The position numbers were made by a program, and so were the translations under genes. This document shows, in pieces, positions 11,701-22,254 of a stretch of 64,000 bases of DNA (its first letter is position 1; the number at the start of each line of letters is the position of its first letter). Under the pieces are notes generated by a model. It searched no databases, was not told where the DNA came from, and saw only the letters and a program-made list of their open reading frames with translations. Source of the DNA: Neopestalotiopsis rosae (taxonomy: Eukaryota > Ascomycota > Sordariomycetes > Amphisphaeriales > Sporocadaceae); contig JALGAS010000009.1 in NCBI GenBank assembly GCA_023078685.1, positions 1,488,001 to 1,552,000 on the forward strand, read 5' to 3'.

Positions 11701-14700
11701 GTCGTTGTGCCGGCAACGGGGCCAGTCTCGGTAACGGGAACCACGGTTTGGGTTACTCCACCATTTGGTCCAGTAGTTGTGCCGGCAACAGGCCCAGTGA
11801 CTATAGAAGTAATCACGGGTGCAACAGTAACAATAATGCTGCCTGGGTTTGTACCGCTTGGCGAGACAGTCGAAGTACCGGCGACGGGGCCTGTAACGCT
11901 AGTAGGAACGATGGTAATCGTAACGACACCATCGGTGCCAGTTGCGGTTCCTGCTACGGCACCAGTAACGAGAGAGGTAGATCCGGGAGCAACGGTAACA
12001 ATAACACTACCCGGATTTGTGCCGCTTGGAGAAATGGTTAAAGTTCCGGCGACGGGGCCAGTAACACTGGTTGGCACGATAGTAATTGTAACACCACCGT
12101 CAGTTCCGGTTGCTGTGCCAGCCACAGGGCCAGTAACGAGAGCAGTGGGTGTGGTTCCGGGAGCAACAGTGACGATCACGCTTCCAGGGTTTCCACCGCT
12201 AGGAGGGATGGTTGAAGTGCCTGCAACTGGACCCGTAACGGTCGTTGGGACAACAGTGATCGTGAGACCACCATTAGTACCGGTTGCTGTTCCTGCAACT
12301 GGACCTGTTACGAGCGAGGTGGAAACTGGAGCAACGGTGACAATAATGCTACCAGGGACGGTACCGCTTGGAGAGATGGTCGAAGTTCCAGCAACAGGGC
12401 CGGTGACGCTGGTGGGAACGATGGTGACTGTAATAACGCCATCAGTGCCAGTTACAGTTCCTGCTACGGCACCGGTTACGAGAGAAGTAGATCCGGGAGC
12501 AACCGTGACAATAATGCTGCCAGGGTTGGTACCACTTGGAGAAATGGTTGAAGTCCCGGGGACGGGGCCGGTAACACTAGTTGGCACGATGGTGATTGTA
12601 ACACCACCATCAGTGCCGGTAGCGGTACCTGCTACGGAGCCAGTTACGAGAGAGGTGGATCCAGGAGCAACGGTAACAATAACACTCGCGGGGATCGTGC
12701 CACTGCCCTGGATGGTAGTTGTACCAGCAACAGGTCCGGTAACTGTGGTGGGCACAACGGTCTGAATCACCTCACCGTTTGGTCCAGTAGTCGTTCCAGC
12801 AACGGGCCCAGTAACTATAGAGGTAGATCCAGGCGCAACGGTGACAATGATGCTGCCGGGCAGTCCGTTGCTGGGGGACACGGTTGAAGTACCTGCAATC
12901 GGCCCGGTAACGGTGGTAGGCACGATAGTGACTACTACACCATTTGAACCAGACGATGTGCCGGCCACGGGGCCACTCACGAGCGACGTAGAAACTGGAG
13001 CGACTGTCACGATGACACTGGCGCCGTTTGTGCCACTGGCCGGGATCGTGGAAGTACCAGCAACAGGACCAGTAACGGTGACTGGGACAGCAGTGACGAC
13101 TACGCCGTTTGGACCTGTGGAGGTGCCAGCCACGGGGCCAGTGACAATGGAAGTAGAGGCAGTCGTTGCTGTTGCCGTGCTGGAGCTGCTGGAGCTACTC
13201 ACGGGCACGCTGATTTGAAGAGTGGACAGATCAGCCGCAATATTGCCTTGCATCAAGGTAGTACCAATCTCGAGCTGGAAGGTTCCATCGGCAAGAGGGG
13301 CAACCTGGACGACGGAATAGACTGCTTGAAGCGTAGTTGCGTTCAAAGTACAGCTGAGGATGGAGCTTGTGGTGCTCGAAGTGCATACCAAAGGTGCCGA
13401 GACAGCATCCCCCGGAGCGCAAGTCGAGATTGTGCAAGGGGCTGGGTTCAATGGACCGAGAGAGTTGGAGTAAGTACAGCATACATCTTGATTGCCGTTG
13501 TTGGGCGAGGTGAGCACGACCTGTCCAGTTGTGGGATCAAGACCGAAGCGGGTCATTGAGAAGTTGGTACTAAAGATGGCGTTGGAGCTGACTCCGAGCG
13601 CACTGGGCATCAACTGGAAGCCCGAAGCAGGGCCAGCATTCTCGGCAAAGAGCTGGAACGTCTGGGTTGGCGTGGCTGATGAGGATGTGCTGGAGGTGGC
13701 CGTGTTGCTGGTGCTGGTAGAGCTTGACGCGCTAGTGCTCGAAGAGCTGCTGCTGGCCGTGGTGGTGACAGACGAGCGCGACGAGGAGGAGGACGAAGAC
13801 GATGTAGCAATGGTGCTGCTGCTGATTGTCGAGGAAGCCGGTCTCGATGTAACCAGTGTGACCGGGAGATTGCCACCGCTCAATGCGTCACCGATGGCCA
13901 ACTGATAAGTACCATCCGCGAGAGGAACCAACTCCGTAAAGGTATAAATGTTTGGAATTCCCCCGGCAAAGAGGGTACAGCTGAGAATGCCATTTGAAAG
14001 GAGATCTCTGCATTCCAAAGGAGCAGTAGTTCCATTGTCGGTAGCACAAGTGGCAAACTCGCAAAGCGCCGGGTCCAAATCGGTTCCAGCAGCATTGATG
14101 TATGTACAGCAAATCTGCGTGTTGGCGTCGTCACCGGATGCAATGATCAAGTTGGTAGTGGCCGTATCGGTGTAAAAGGTGATGGCGGGCGAGCTGGAGC
14201 CGAAGATGGCGGGGGTGTTGGCCGAGCCCGGAGACTGGGGCTGCAAGTTGAGACCGTCGGCGCCACTTGCGGAACCTTGGGCGAAAATAACATAAGTCGG
14301 CTCAGTGATGATGGAAGAAACGCGGGTGCTGCTGCTAGATGTGGTCCTTGACGAGGTGGATGACGAGGAGGATCCAGCGCTCGTGGAAGAAACAGTGCCA
14401 GACGAGCTGACGCTGGCAGAAGAGGAGCGTGTCGAGCTGCTGCTGGTGCTGCTGCTGGTGCTCGAGGGGGCAGTGACTGGCGGAGTCTGAGTTGTCAGGG
14501 TGATGGGGCTGTTGCCAGTGGCCAAGGTCGTGCCAATCTCCAACTGGTAGCTGCCATCACTCAACTGCGTCACCTGAGTCACCGTGTACAAGTCTGAACC
14601 GATGCCAGCAATGGTCAGGTAGCAACTTAGAGCGCTACCAGTACCGGCTCTGCACTGCAAGGGCGCGACGGTATCAGTTGCCACAGAGCAAATATCGACA

Positions 14701-17700
14701 GTGCAGGCAGCTGGGTCTTCCAAGCCGCCAGCCGAAAAGTACTGACAGCAAATGTTCTTGTCTCCGGTAGCGGAATCGAGCAGGAGCTGGTTGGTAGTAG
14801 GGTCAACCTTGAAAGTGGAACTGGAAGAGGTAAGTGCTCCAAAGATGGCGGCGGCGCCATTAGCACTTGTCTGTGGCTGCAACTTGAGGCCATCCGCTGC
14901 AGTGCCACTGGCAGATCCAAAGACAATGAAAGTTGGCACAGCGCTGGTAGAGGTTGTGCTGCTACTAGTGCTGCTGGTGGTGCTAGTGCTGCTACGGCTT
15001 GATGAGGCAGTAGTAGAGAGACTGGTAGAGGAAGACGACCTGACGGAAGTCGACGAGGTACTGCTGATACTGCTCGAGTCAGAAGTGCCAGGCGTATTGT
15101 CAACGGGACTCAGGGTGATGGGCGATCGACCGACTCCGAGACCTGTTCCGATTTCGAGCTGGTATGTGTCGTTACCCAGCGGCACAATCTGAAGGTCAGT
15201 CCAGATTTGGTTCACGGCCGTAGCGTTCAGGTAGCAGTTCAAGTCGAGGAGGCTGCCAGTGGTACCATTGCATTGCAGAGGTCCAACCTCGAGTCCACCG
15301 AGCGTGCAAGTAGAGACGGTGCAAGCAGCTGGATCAATGGTCACGCCGTTACGTCTGTATGTACAGCAAATCTGTTGATCAGGAGTGAGCGGGTCAGAGT
15401 CCGATCCGATCAGCTCGTTTGTGACAGGATCAACGGCGAACTGGAAGTCGGATGTTGACGGGGCGAGAACAGCAGGAGAATCACTCGAGCCTGGAGATTG
15501 AGGCTGCAGCTGGAGACCATTACCAACACCAGTGGGGTTGGAGCCGAAAATAGGCACCGTCACTGCAACACCTGTTGGAATGGTAGTGCTGGCAGAGGTC
15601 ACAGACGAAATGATGCTAGTTACGGAAGTCGTGGGAATCGAAATACTTGGGCTTGTGATACGAGTAGTGGCCGAAGTACTTGATGATGGAGTGCCAGTAG
15701 ATCCAGTGTTCAGAGTCACTGGAGTAAAGCCAGGGAATATACCGTCACCAATGTACAGCTGGTATGATCCATCAACGGTCGGGAGGATCTGGGGATCCCG
15801 ATAAGCTTGACCAAGCGAAGTGGCATTGAGGTAGCAGGTCAAGGCATTGTTAACCGGACCAGTGCACTGAAGTGGCGCGACATCGGCACCTCCAAGAGTG
15901 CACGTCGAGATTGTGCAAGCAGCTGGGTTAACAGGCAAGAGAAGGGCGCGGTAAGTGCAGCAGATTTCTTGATCAAAGGTTCCGTCACCGTTTGTATCAA
16001 CGAGAACCTCGTTGGTGGTGGGGTCAACCTTGAAAGCTGAAGCAGACGAGCTGGGGCCAAAGATGGCTGGAAGATCAGGAAGCAGGGAGGAAATAGGCTG
16101 AAGTGAGAGCCCATCTGCAATAGTACCGCTATTGCCAGCAATGATGGGGAATGTCTGCTGAGGAAGAGCAGATGTAGTAGAGCTGGTGGAAGAGCTCGAT
16201 GTAACTCCTGAAGTAGGAGAAGTAGTTGCTGGTGAAGTCGGTGATGTGCTAGACGTGGGCGATGTACTGGTATTGCCAGGAGTAGATACAGGACTGGTAG
16301 GGCTCGTGGTCTCTGGAGTCGAAACAGGGCTTGTGGGGCTTGAGGTCTCTGGAGTAGACACTTCGCTTGTAGGGCCCGTTGTAGGGCCCGTGGTCTCAGC
16401 ACTAGATATGGGACTGGTAGGGCTTGAGGTCTCAGGAGTAGACACTTCGCTTGTAGGACCAGTGGTCTCTGGAGTCGATACAGGACTAGTAGGGCTTGAG
16501 GTCTCTGGAGTAGACACCTCGCTTGTAGGGCCCGTTGTAGGGCCTGTGGTCTCAGCACTTGTGATTGACGTGGGCGAGGTGACTGGCAGAGTAGGAGAGG
16601 TGGAAACACCCGGAGTTGTTGGGCCGCCCCCAATGAGGGTCCCATTCTGGCATTGACCAGCTAAGCTCTAGAGGTTAGGTTCTGTTCATCGGCGATTGGC
16701 AGTAGTAGTAACTCACATGAATACACGACCAAGTCTACAAGGGTACAATCCGCTGGCCCGGTTGTGTCCTCAAACAGACCAAAGATTCTACCATCAAGGA
16801 CTTGACAGAAGCGAGCAAGACCGCCAAAGAAGGCGTCGTTTGCCCAAACGACCAAGTCATTCTGAATGGAAAAGTTGGTCTGGATGGAGCCCTCAGTCAG
16901 GACAGTAAGATCGAGGAATGGAAGGTCTGGTTGCGTCGCAATCAAGCGCCCATTCGCAATCACTCTGCCCTCATCGAACTCGACCTGAACAGCCCTGTCG
17001 CAGGTTTGTGGCGCGACATCGTCGGGAGTTCCGAAGTAGCCTTGAGGTGGGAGTTGTTCGGTCGCTTGGCGCTTGAATCGAGGAAGCCACCTCCTGGCAA
17101 CGGCGGCTGGCGTCGCTGCAGGGTTGATACGAACACTGACGATCTCAAGGAATGGCAAGCCTGTCGGGATGACGGTAATCGTAGGGCCAGTGATGCCAGG
17201 CAATGTGACGGTAATTCCAGGGCCTGTAATGGTAGGTCCTGTAATGGTAGGTCCCGTAATGGTCAGCCCAGGTCCCGTGACTGTCGTTCCAGGCTCTGTG
17301 ACCGTAGGTCCAGAGATAGTTATTTCAGAAGTAGCGGTCGATGTGACAATGGACGAAGTGGTAACAAGCGATGTAAGTACAGTTGAGGTCGTATCAGTCG
17401 TGGTGAATGTTACACTAAAAGTCACGGGGAAGCTGGTCGAGAAAGTGGAGACCGAGGTAACAACAGAAGTAAGAACAGAAGTGACGGTGGCCGTATTGTC
17501 AATGGTGATGGTCGTAGGCACCTCTGTCGTGGACACAACAGTGGTGGTAATAACGGTGGGCTCGAAAGAGCTGTAAGTCGAGTAGACCTGAGTGGTAATC
17601 GGCAAGACAGTTTCAATCTCGGTGGGATAGGACCAATAAGATGTTGCTGTCTCGTAGATCTCACTGGTATCGATTTGGTAGCCACTGCCCTGGTTAGGGT

Positions 17701-18001
17701 CCACGATGCCAGTTGAATAGAAACCACCAACAGGGTTGAAGCCATCATCTAGGTAAGAGTCATCAGGGCCAGAACTACCGTCTGGATAAGAATCGCCTGG
17801 GTAGGGGCCATCCGTTGCGTGAGGATCGTCTGATCCATGACCTGGGGCCGTGTAGCCGCCGGTTTCGTATGAGTTTGCTGGAGAGGTGTAAGGAGCAAGG
17901 TAAGTGACTGTTCGCACAGTACACTGGCCTGCATCTTCATCCCCTCGCTTCGTGGCCAAGACCAGCGGCGCACAGAGCAAGAACGCTGAGAGCGCGCGCA
18001 T
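8721..18001 (-). CDS. Giant secreted Ser/Thr-rich repeat protein (DUF7908-like N-terminus, DUF6923-like C-terminus)
   Basis: Two exons (18001-16717 and 16660-8721) joined by a 56-nt intron (gtgagt...gcttag) give 3,074 residues. The start has a signal peptide (MRALSAFLLCAPLVLA). A Ser/Thr-rich stretch with GPTITGP repeats follows, then around residues 300-430 a cysteine domain with GYFGTPDD and QTCDRAVQVEF, which resembles DUF7908. Then come PETSSPTSP-type tandem linkers, five cysteine modules with an ICCTY...DPAACT...C...PLQC pattern (about residues 590-1580), about 45 copies of a VTGPVAGT repeat (about 1595-2810), and a C-terminal region with YYVIDGNLVREDF and GYNSFDGFLYAV that resembles the DUF6923 beta-propeller-like domain. 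No GPI signal is seen at the C-terminus. The Ser/Thr content predicts heavy O-glycosylation, so a cell-wall or adhesin-like role is the natural inference. The frame is fully open despite about 7.9 kb of repeats, which argues for selection. Confidence 0.88.
9505..13160 (-). repeat. About 45 tandem VTGPVAGT-type coding repeats
   Basis: Counting the core (T/S)GPVAGT and close variants (GPIAGT, GPVPGT, GAVAGT, GSVAGT) gives 45 units over about 3.65 kb, a mean spacing near 81 nt (about 27 residues). Two spacer types alternate in places: a Gly-type (TATGTDGGVTVTVVP) and a Ser/Pro-type (TSTIPASGTNPGSVIVTV). The units nearest the C-terminus are shortest and most regular. They are diverged at the DNA level, unlike the WD40 array elsewhere in the window, so this is an old array kept at protein level. 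Confidence 0.9.
13215..16170 (-). repeat. Five repeated cysteine modules with Ser/Thr linkers
   Basis: Within the giant protein a module of about 140 residues recurs five times. Each has a hydrophobic entry strand ending in a Leu-Gln-Pro or similar motif, VDPTTN or a variant, a CC pair (ICCTY, ICCQY or VCCTY), DPAACT or a variant with a second Cys, a PLxC motif, L(N/S)C and a closing QLEIG strand. Linkers between modules are nearly pure Ser/Thr. The even cysteine count suggests disulfide-stabilised extracellular domains. I do not recognise the module with certainty; it could be related to the DUF7908 domain further upstream. Confidence 0.8.
16260..16570 (-). repeat. Short tandem STPETxxPTS coding repeat
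   Basis: About ten near-identical units of 8-10 residues (STPETSSPTSP, STPETTGPTSEV, SSAETTGPT) lie just after the intron of the giant gene. DNA identity between units is high, so this stretch is likely length-variable between strains and mechanically serves as an extended, O-glycosylated stalk. Confidence 0.85.
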
Positions 18002-18896
18002 GGTCGCTGCGAGTATTCAATGATGAAAAAGAGTGTGTGTAAATAGCAAAAGAGAAGAAGTAAAGGAATGACAAAGTTGGAAAACGTCCAGCTCGGTTAT
18101 TTATTTTTGAAAAGAGAAAGTTCCTCGCAGTCAGTATATATAGATATTTGTACATATAAATAATCATCGTCCTAACTAGGCGGGCCTCTAGCACTGACTG
18201 CTGATGTCAAACTCTTCATCTGCCATCTCGTCTGAGACCTTTATGGCGAGGTTTCAGACTTTGCTCATTAAAAATGCTCACGCATAAGCCAAGCTCAGCT
18301 AGATCATATTGAGATAAGACTGTCGTAAACGTAAATTCTTATTAATGTCTAATCGATCTGACTCTTTGTGATGAAATACATGGCGCTATATTATATGGTA
18401 AAGTAAAATGTTTAATTGATCGGCGATTATGCTTCGGCGTTATCGAGCAAGGTCGAGTTCAGCCTGCTCCAAAAAGGTTTGGCATTTTGCCCCTGACCTG
18501 TCAGATCAAGTCAAAGTTTCCAGACCTGACGCAGATAATAGATCAAGAAATAAACATTTATGCTTAAAGGCTGATTTCATTCTTGTACATATATTCGCTC
18601 GAGCTCGTATTTCCATAGATTGCCAAGAAATCGCCAAGCCCTCATAATCTTCCTTCTAGTCAAATGAGTACAATTCAAGCCTCCCTTGCTTAATGTCTAA
18701 AACTAGTATGATTACATGTACAAAATTAATGATAACGAGATTATCTCGATCGCCATTTAAGTAGCTCGTCTTCTGCCTGCGAGAAAGGACCGATAGGGTA
18801 TATGAATAGGGGCGCTTCGACTTGCAGAAGATCAAATTTCACCATTCTATTCCAGGCATACACACTCTTTTACCCACACTTGTTTACTTCGTTTCA
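18002..18896. other. Divergent promoter region between two surface-protein genes
   Basis: This 895-nt AT-rich stretch separates the giant repeat gene (minus) from the wall-protein gene (plus), so it probably contains both promoters. A TATATA-like run lies near 18130-18160, upstream of the giant gene. I see no gene in it. Confidence 0.5.
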
Positions 18897-19718
18897 ATGA
18901 GATCTCCTACCGTGCTCGCGCTGGCTGTGCTGGTCACTCGCCCAGGTCTTTCAGTAGCACAATTGTACTCTCTAGTTACCTCTGCAGTCACAGAGTGCGA
19001 TAATGGCACGGACTTGTACACGACAGAGGCCTCGCCTGTAGAGACTGGACAGCCAAACCACGGGTATCCAGCCTATAGCATGCCGTCTTGTGCCTGCGGC
19101 TGCGGGACATGTACATTCACTAGTGTCTATACCACTTCCTATCCCATCCTCTGCCCCACGGGTACGGCGACACAGATGTACACCATCACGGAGACATATG
19201 CTGGAGCCCCCGAACTGCCCACCTTTGCAGAGCCAACCATGACTCCGTATGGCTTTACCACTAGCCATGCTACTTGTGATGTTTGTGGCGAGCAGCCTAT
19301 TACCACCGTCATCACCTGCCCCAGCGGCGGTTCCACTTACTATGCCAGTGAGACTGACGCTTTCAATACCGTCCTCCCTGCATATCCCACCATTGGCAAG
19401 AATGCAACCGACAATCATGCCGCCGCCACCAGCAAGCCCTACGCCGAGGGCGAACTTGGTTTCCACGGCACCTCTACGAGTACAATCACCAAGACGATGG
19501 CACCAGAGCAGTCGTCCCCCAGCTACCACGCCGAGAAGCCCACTGGAGGTGCCAACGCAACCCACCCGGCAAGCACAAAGAGTGCTGCTGCTGTTGAAAA
19601 TACCAGTGGGTACAAGGCGCAGGCAACCAAGCCCATTACTGTTAGCGAGGCTTCTGAAGTATCTGCCCGATCGATATCGTTGCTCATATTTGTTGGAGCC
19701 GTTATTGCACTTTTTTAA
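18897..19718 (+). CDS. GPI-anchored-type cell-wall protein
   Basis: A 273-residue single-exon protein. The start at 18897 is preferred over an in-frame ATG 25 codons upstream because it gives a clean signal peptide (MRSPTVLALAVLV... ending near VAQ). The mature part has clustered cysteines (SCACGCGTCTF, CDVCGEQP, VITCPSGG) and motifs like TTSYPILCP and TTVITCPSGG that are common in fungal wall proteins. It becomes Ser/Thr/Ala/Lys-rich after residue 170 and ends in a hydrophobic tail (SISLLIFVGAVIALF) typical of a GPI-attachment signal. It should sit at the plasma membrane or be transferred to wall glucan. It is divergent to the giant secreted protein, so shared control is possible. Exact function is unknown. 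Confidence 0.8.
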   Translation: MRSPTVLALAVLVTRPGLSVAQLYSLVTSAVTECDNGTDLYTTEASPVETGQPNHGYPAYSMPSCACGCGTCTFTSVYTTSYPILCPTGTATQMYTITETYAGAPELPTFAEPTMTPYGFTTSHATCDVCGEQPITTVITCPSGGSTYYASETDAFNTVLPAYPTIGKNATDNHAAATSKPYAEGELGFHGTSTSTITKTMAPEQSSPSYHAEKPTGGANATHPASTKSAAAVENTSGYKAQATKPITVSEASEVSARSISLLIFVGAVIALF

Positions 19719-20574
19719 AATCATTCTCTTTAAAGTCAAGTACAGCTTACTTTCTATCTCATAACATTAGCTTGTAATAATGTAAACAGCTTTCCTCTTC
19801 TCCTCTTTACTTCTTATTTTTTCCACTACTTTATTCCGCCTGGAGTGTGTGGCATTTTATTTCGTGAATGAGTTAAGTAGCCATATCCGGAAACCAGGAA
19901 ACGAGAGTATGCAGATATGTTTGCCTTCCTAGCGTTCGATGGTAACGACGGGTCTTATACGATGGTTGAGATGTTTCCCTTAGTTATTGTAACTAAGAGG
20001 AAAGAGACCTTTTGGATCAAGGAGTCAGCTATACAAACAGGAATTCATCCAGTCTCAACAGACGAATAAATCTTGTTTCATTTATATTAAATATCCCCTG
20101 ATTTATGAAGAATTCGTAAAAAGAAAATAATATCCAGCCTTGAAGGCTTGTGGATTTGCTAGTCTTTATCGATCCAAAACATGCTCAAGCGGTTGGTGAG
20201 TGCAAGCAATGCTCTACAAAAACTGGCCATCTCCGGACGATGAAGTGAAGCCAATATCGAAGATAGTTCAGGATTATTGAAGAGAAGCAGACAACCATGT
20301 CGCATTGCGAAAATCTCCGCACTACTATTTTTGTGTCTTTTTCAGTGACTTGGACGGCTGTCCACGAACAGCTCATGTGCGAGAAAGCATAAATCGGCAG
20401 GATAAGCAGTGCTCCTATTGCAAAAGTACATCTAAGCCACTCCTCTGTATATGAATTTCTCTTGCATGGTGATTTGTAATAGTTACGATATTATATACTC
20501 CTGGGTCTTTCTGCTAATTGCTATATGTATTTAGGGAATTCTTCCACTTTGAGGACGGGTATAATAGCTGGCGG
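19719..20574. other. Intergenic, convergent 3' regions
   Basis: The stretch lies between the 3' ends of the wall-protein gene and the C2H2 gene. It is AT-rich with pyrimidine runs near 19790-19830, as expected for fungal 3' ends. I see no gene in it. Confidence 0.5.
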
Positions 20575-22254
20575 CTAGCTCGACCGTTTCGGCTTCGATG
20601 GGAGAGGTAGCCCTATGTCCATTATACACGCAGTTATGAGCATGCTTGACCATTCACCATTAGTGGCTGCATGACTGTGCTTCAGATGTTGCCGGAAATG
20701 GTCTGCGCGAAAGTATCTTTTGCTCGCGTTACACTCAATAAACCTGTGAACATCGTGGAGATGGCGTAGCCTGTCACTCCAATCCCGTTCTGTTGGAAGA
20801 CGCGGGTGACTAGTGTTACCGCTTCGAAAGAATTCTTCGCCGCAGTAGCCACATACATCAGAGTCGTCGGGATAGGTCGTGCTTTGGTGGAATGCTTTGT
20901 CATAACCTGCTAGATAGAGCGATGAGCATGACCAGCTGCGACGTTGAACGTGGAGACTCATTTCGTGGCGTGCTGCCTCGCTCTTGTTTTTGAAGCGATT
21001 GCCACAATGCGAGCATTTATATCTCTTTTGTGCCATGTGAGCGCTGGGTGGATTTCATCAGATTTTCGAGGCGCGCAGACATTTAAAGCCATGCCGGCTT
21101 TGAGGGTGGCAATGAAAACTTACCGTAGCTCTCTGGCCGTCTGAAACTTATTTGGTTTCTTTGGGCAGCACCTGCATATGTAGAAGCCTTGTATACAGAG
21201 GATTCCGGGTTCGGACAGCTTAGGCGACATCTGTAATGAGGATAGAGGCTGGCGTTTGGCAAGCTGGCACTGGTAAGGAATTGGCGAGAAACTGCTCTGG
21301 GGCGTATGGATTGGTGAGATTGACATATTCCAAGATGCATGGCAAACATCGTCGACAAGTGGGGCCAGGACGGCAGGCGATAGTACTCCAGGACCCCTCG
21401 AGCGGTATGGCCCTGTTGTGATGCCAGCTGATGACAAAGATCCTCGTCGATGTCGCCTAGTCTCGGGGGGAACTATCCACAACGCAGGTATGTCTGCCTC
21501 GTCCACCCGTAAATTAGTGGAGTCGGTACTACCATAATTGGGTTGAGTGGAAACGGTAGTGGTGTGAGCTATACGTCTGTGACTGGTCTTGCCTAGCAGC
21601 CGAGGCTGCTGCTCACGGCCAGTGGGATTGAGATGCAACGGAAAGCAAGCACAGTTACCGTCCAACTCGCTCTTTGCTGCGACGGTGGAGTGTGCTGTTC
21701 TCTGACTGGGACGACAGACTGTGGATGGCGTAAACTTGCCCTGATCCGTCTCGCGTTGGACGTCATCGTACGTTAAGGGACCGAGAGGACCCGACTTGGC
21801 CGGTAGCCGATTGTTTGAGGTTCTCCAGCGGTCAAGCTGATTTGCCATCGGTGAGTTCAAATCATTGGCAGGCTTGTGCGCGGATTGGCGGCAGGACACC
21901 AAATTAGTCTTTAGTCCTGCATCATAAAGGGTGTCCCTACGCAAGCAATGATTAGCAGATGAGCTGCCACGATTTGGTCAGAATTATGGTCAATACAACT
22001 TACAAATTTGATTTGATACTGCGGTAGCTCTCATCTGAATCCATTACTTGGGTATTGCGTTGATCCCTTAATTCTTTGTTGGCATCATCGTTAATAACAT
22101 TCCAGTAAAATTTGCGGCTGTTCATTAAATGATCGAAGGAACCTATTGGCGGTAATGCTGGGAAGCTAACTGCGACATTTGTATGCGTCGGCCGGCTCAG
22201 CGAAGATGCCAGTCTCATCGTTTGGTCGCCTCGAACAGGGGTTTGGGCCTGCAT
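20575..22254 (-). CDS. C2H2 zinc-finger protein
   Basis: Three exons (22254-22004, 21936-21124, 21043-20575) with introns of 67 and 80 nt, both with gtaagt donors, give 510 residues. The N-terminal two thirds are low-complexity Ser/Pro-rich with no domain I know. The C-terminus carries a classical C2H2 finger (YKCSHCGNRFKNKSEAARHEMSLH) followed by two degenerate fingers: a VCGYCGEEF start with distant His, and FIECNASKRYFRADHFRQHLKHSH. This is the common architecture of fungal C2H2 regulators of unknown target. The reading frame is kept across both introns, which supports the model. The start codon is the first in-frame ATG after an upstream stop, but an upstream exon is possible. Confidence 0.7.

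Noticed and set aside
9514..13218. Long plus-strand open frames of 125-494 codons rich in VPATGPVT
   Set aside because: They lie antisense to the giant repeat gene and follow from its codon composition; they have no own start context, introns or domain. Kept only as a finding on coding symmetry.
13492..17576. Many plus- and minus-strand open frames overlapping the giant gene's Ser/Thr-rich parts
   Set aside because: Low-complexity sequence leaves several frames open; only the frame with signal peptide, splice site and cysteine modules is coherent.
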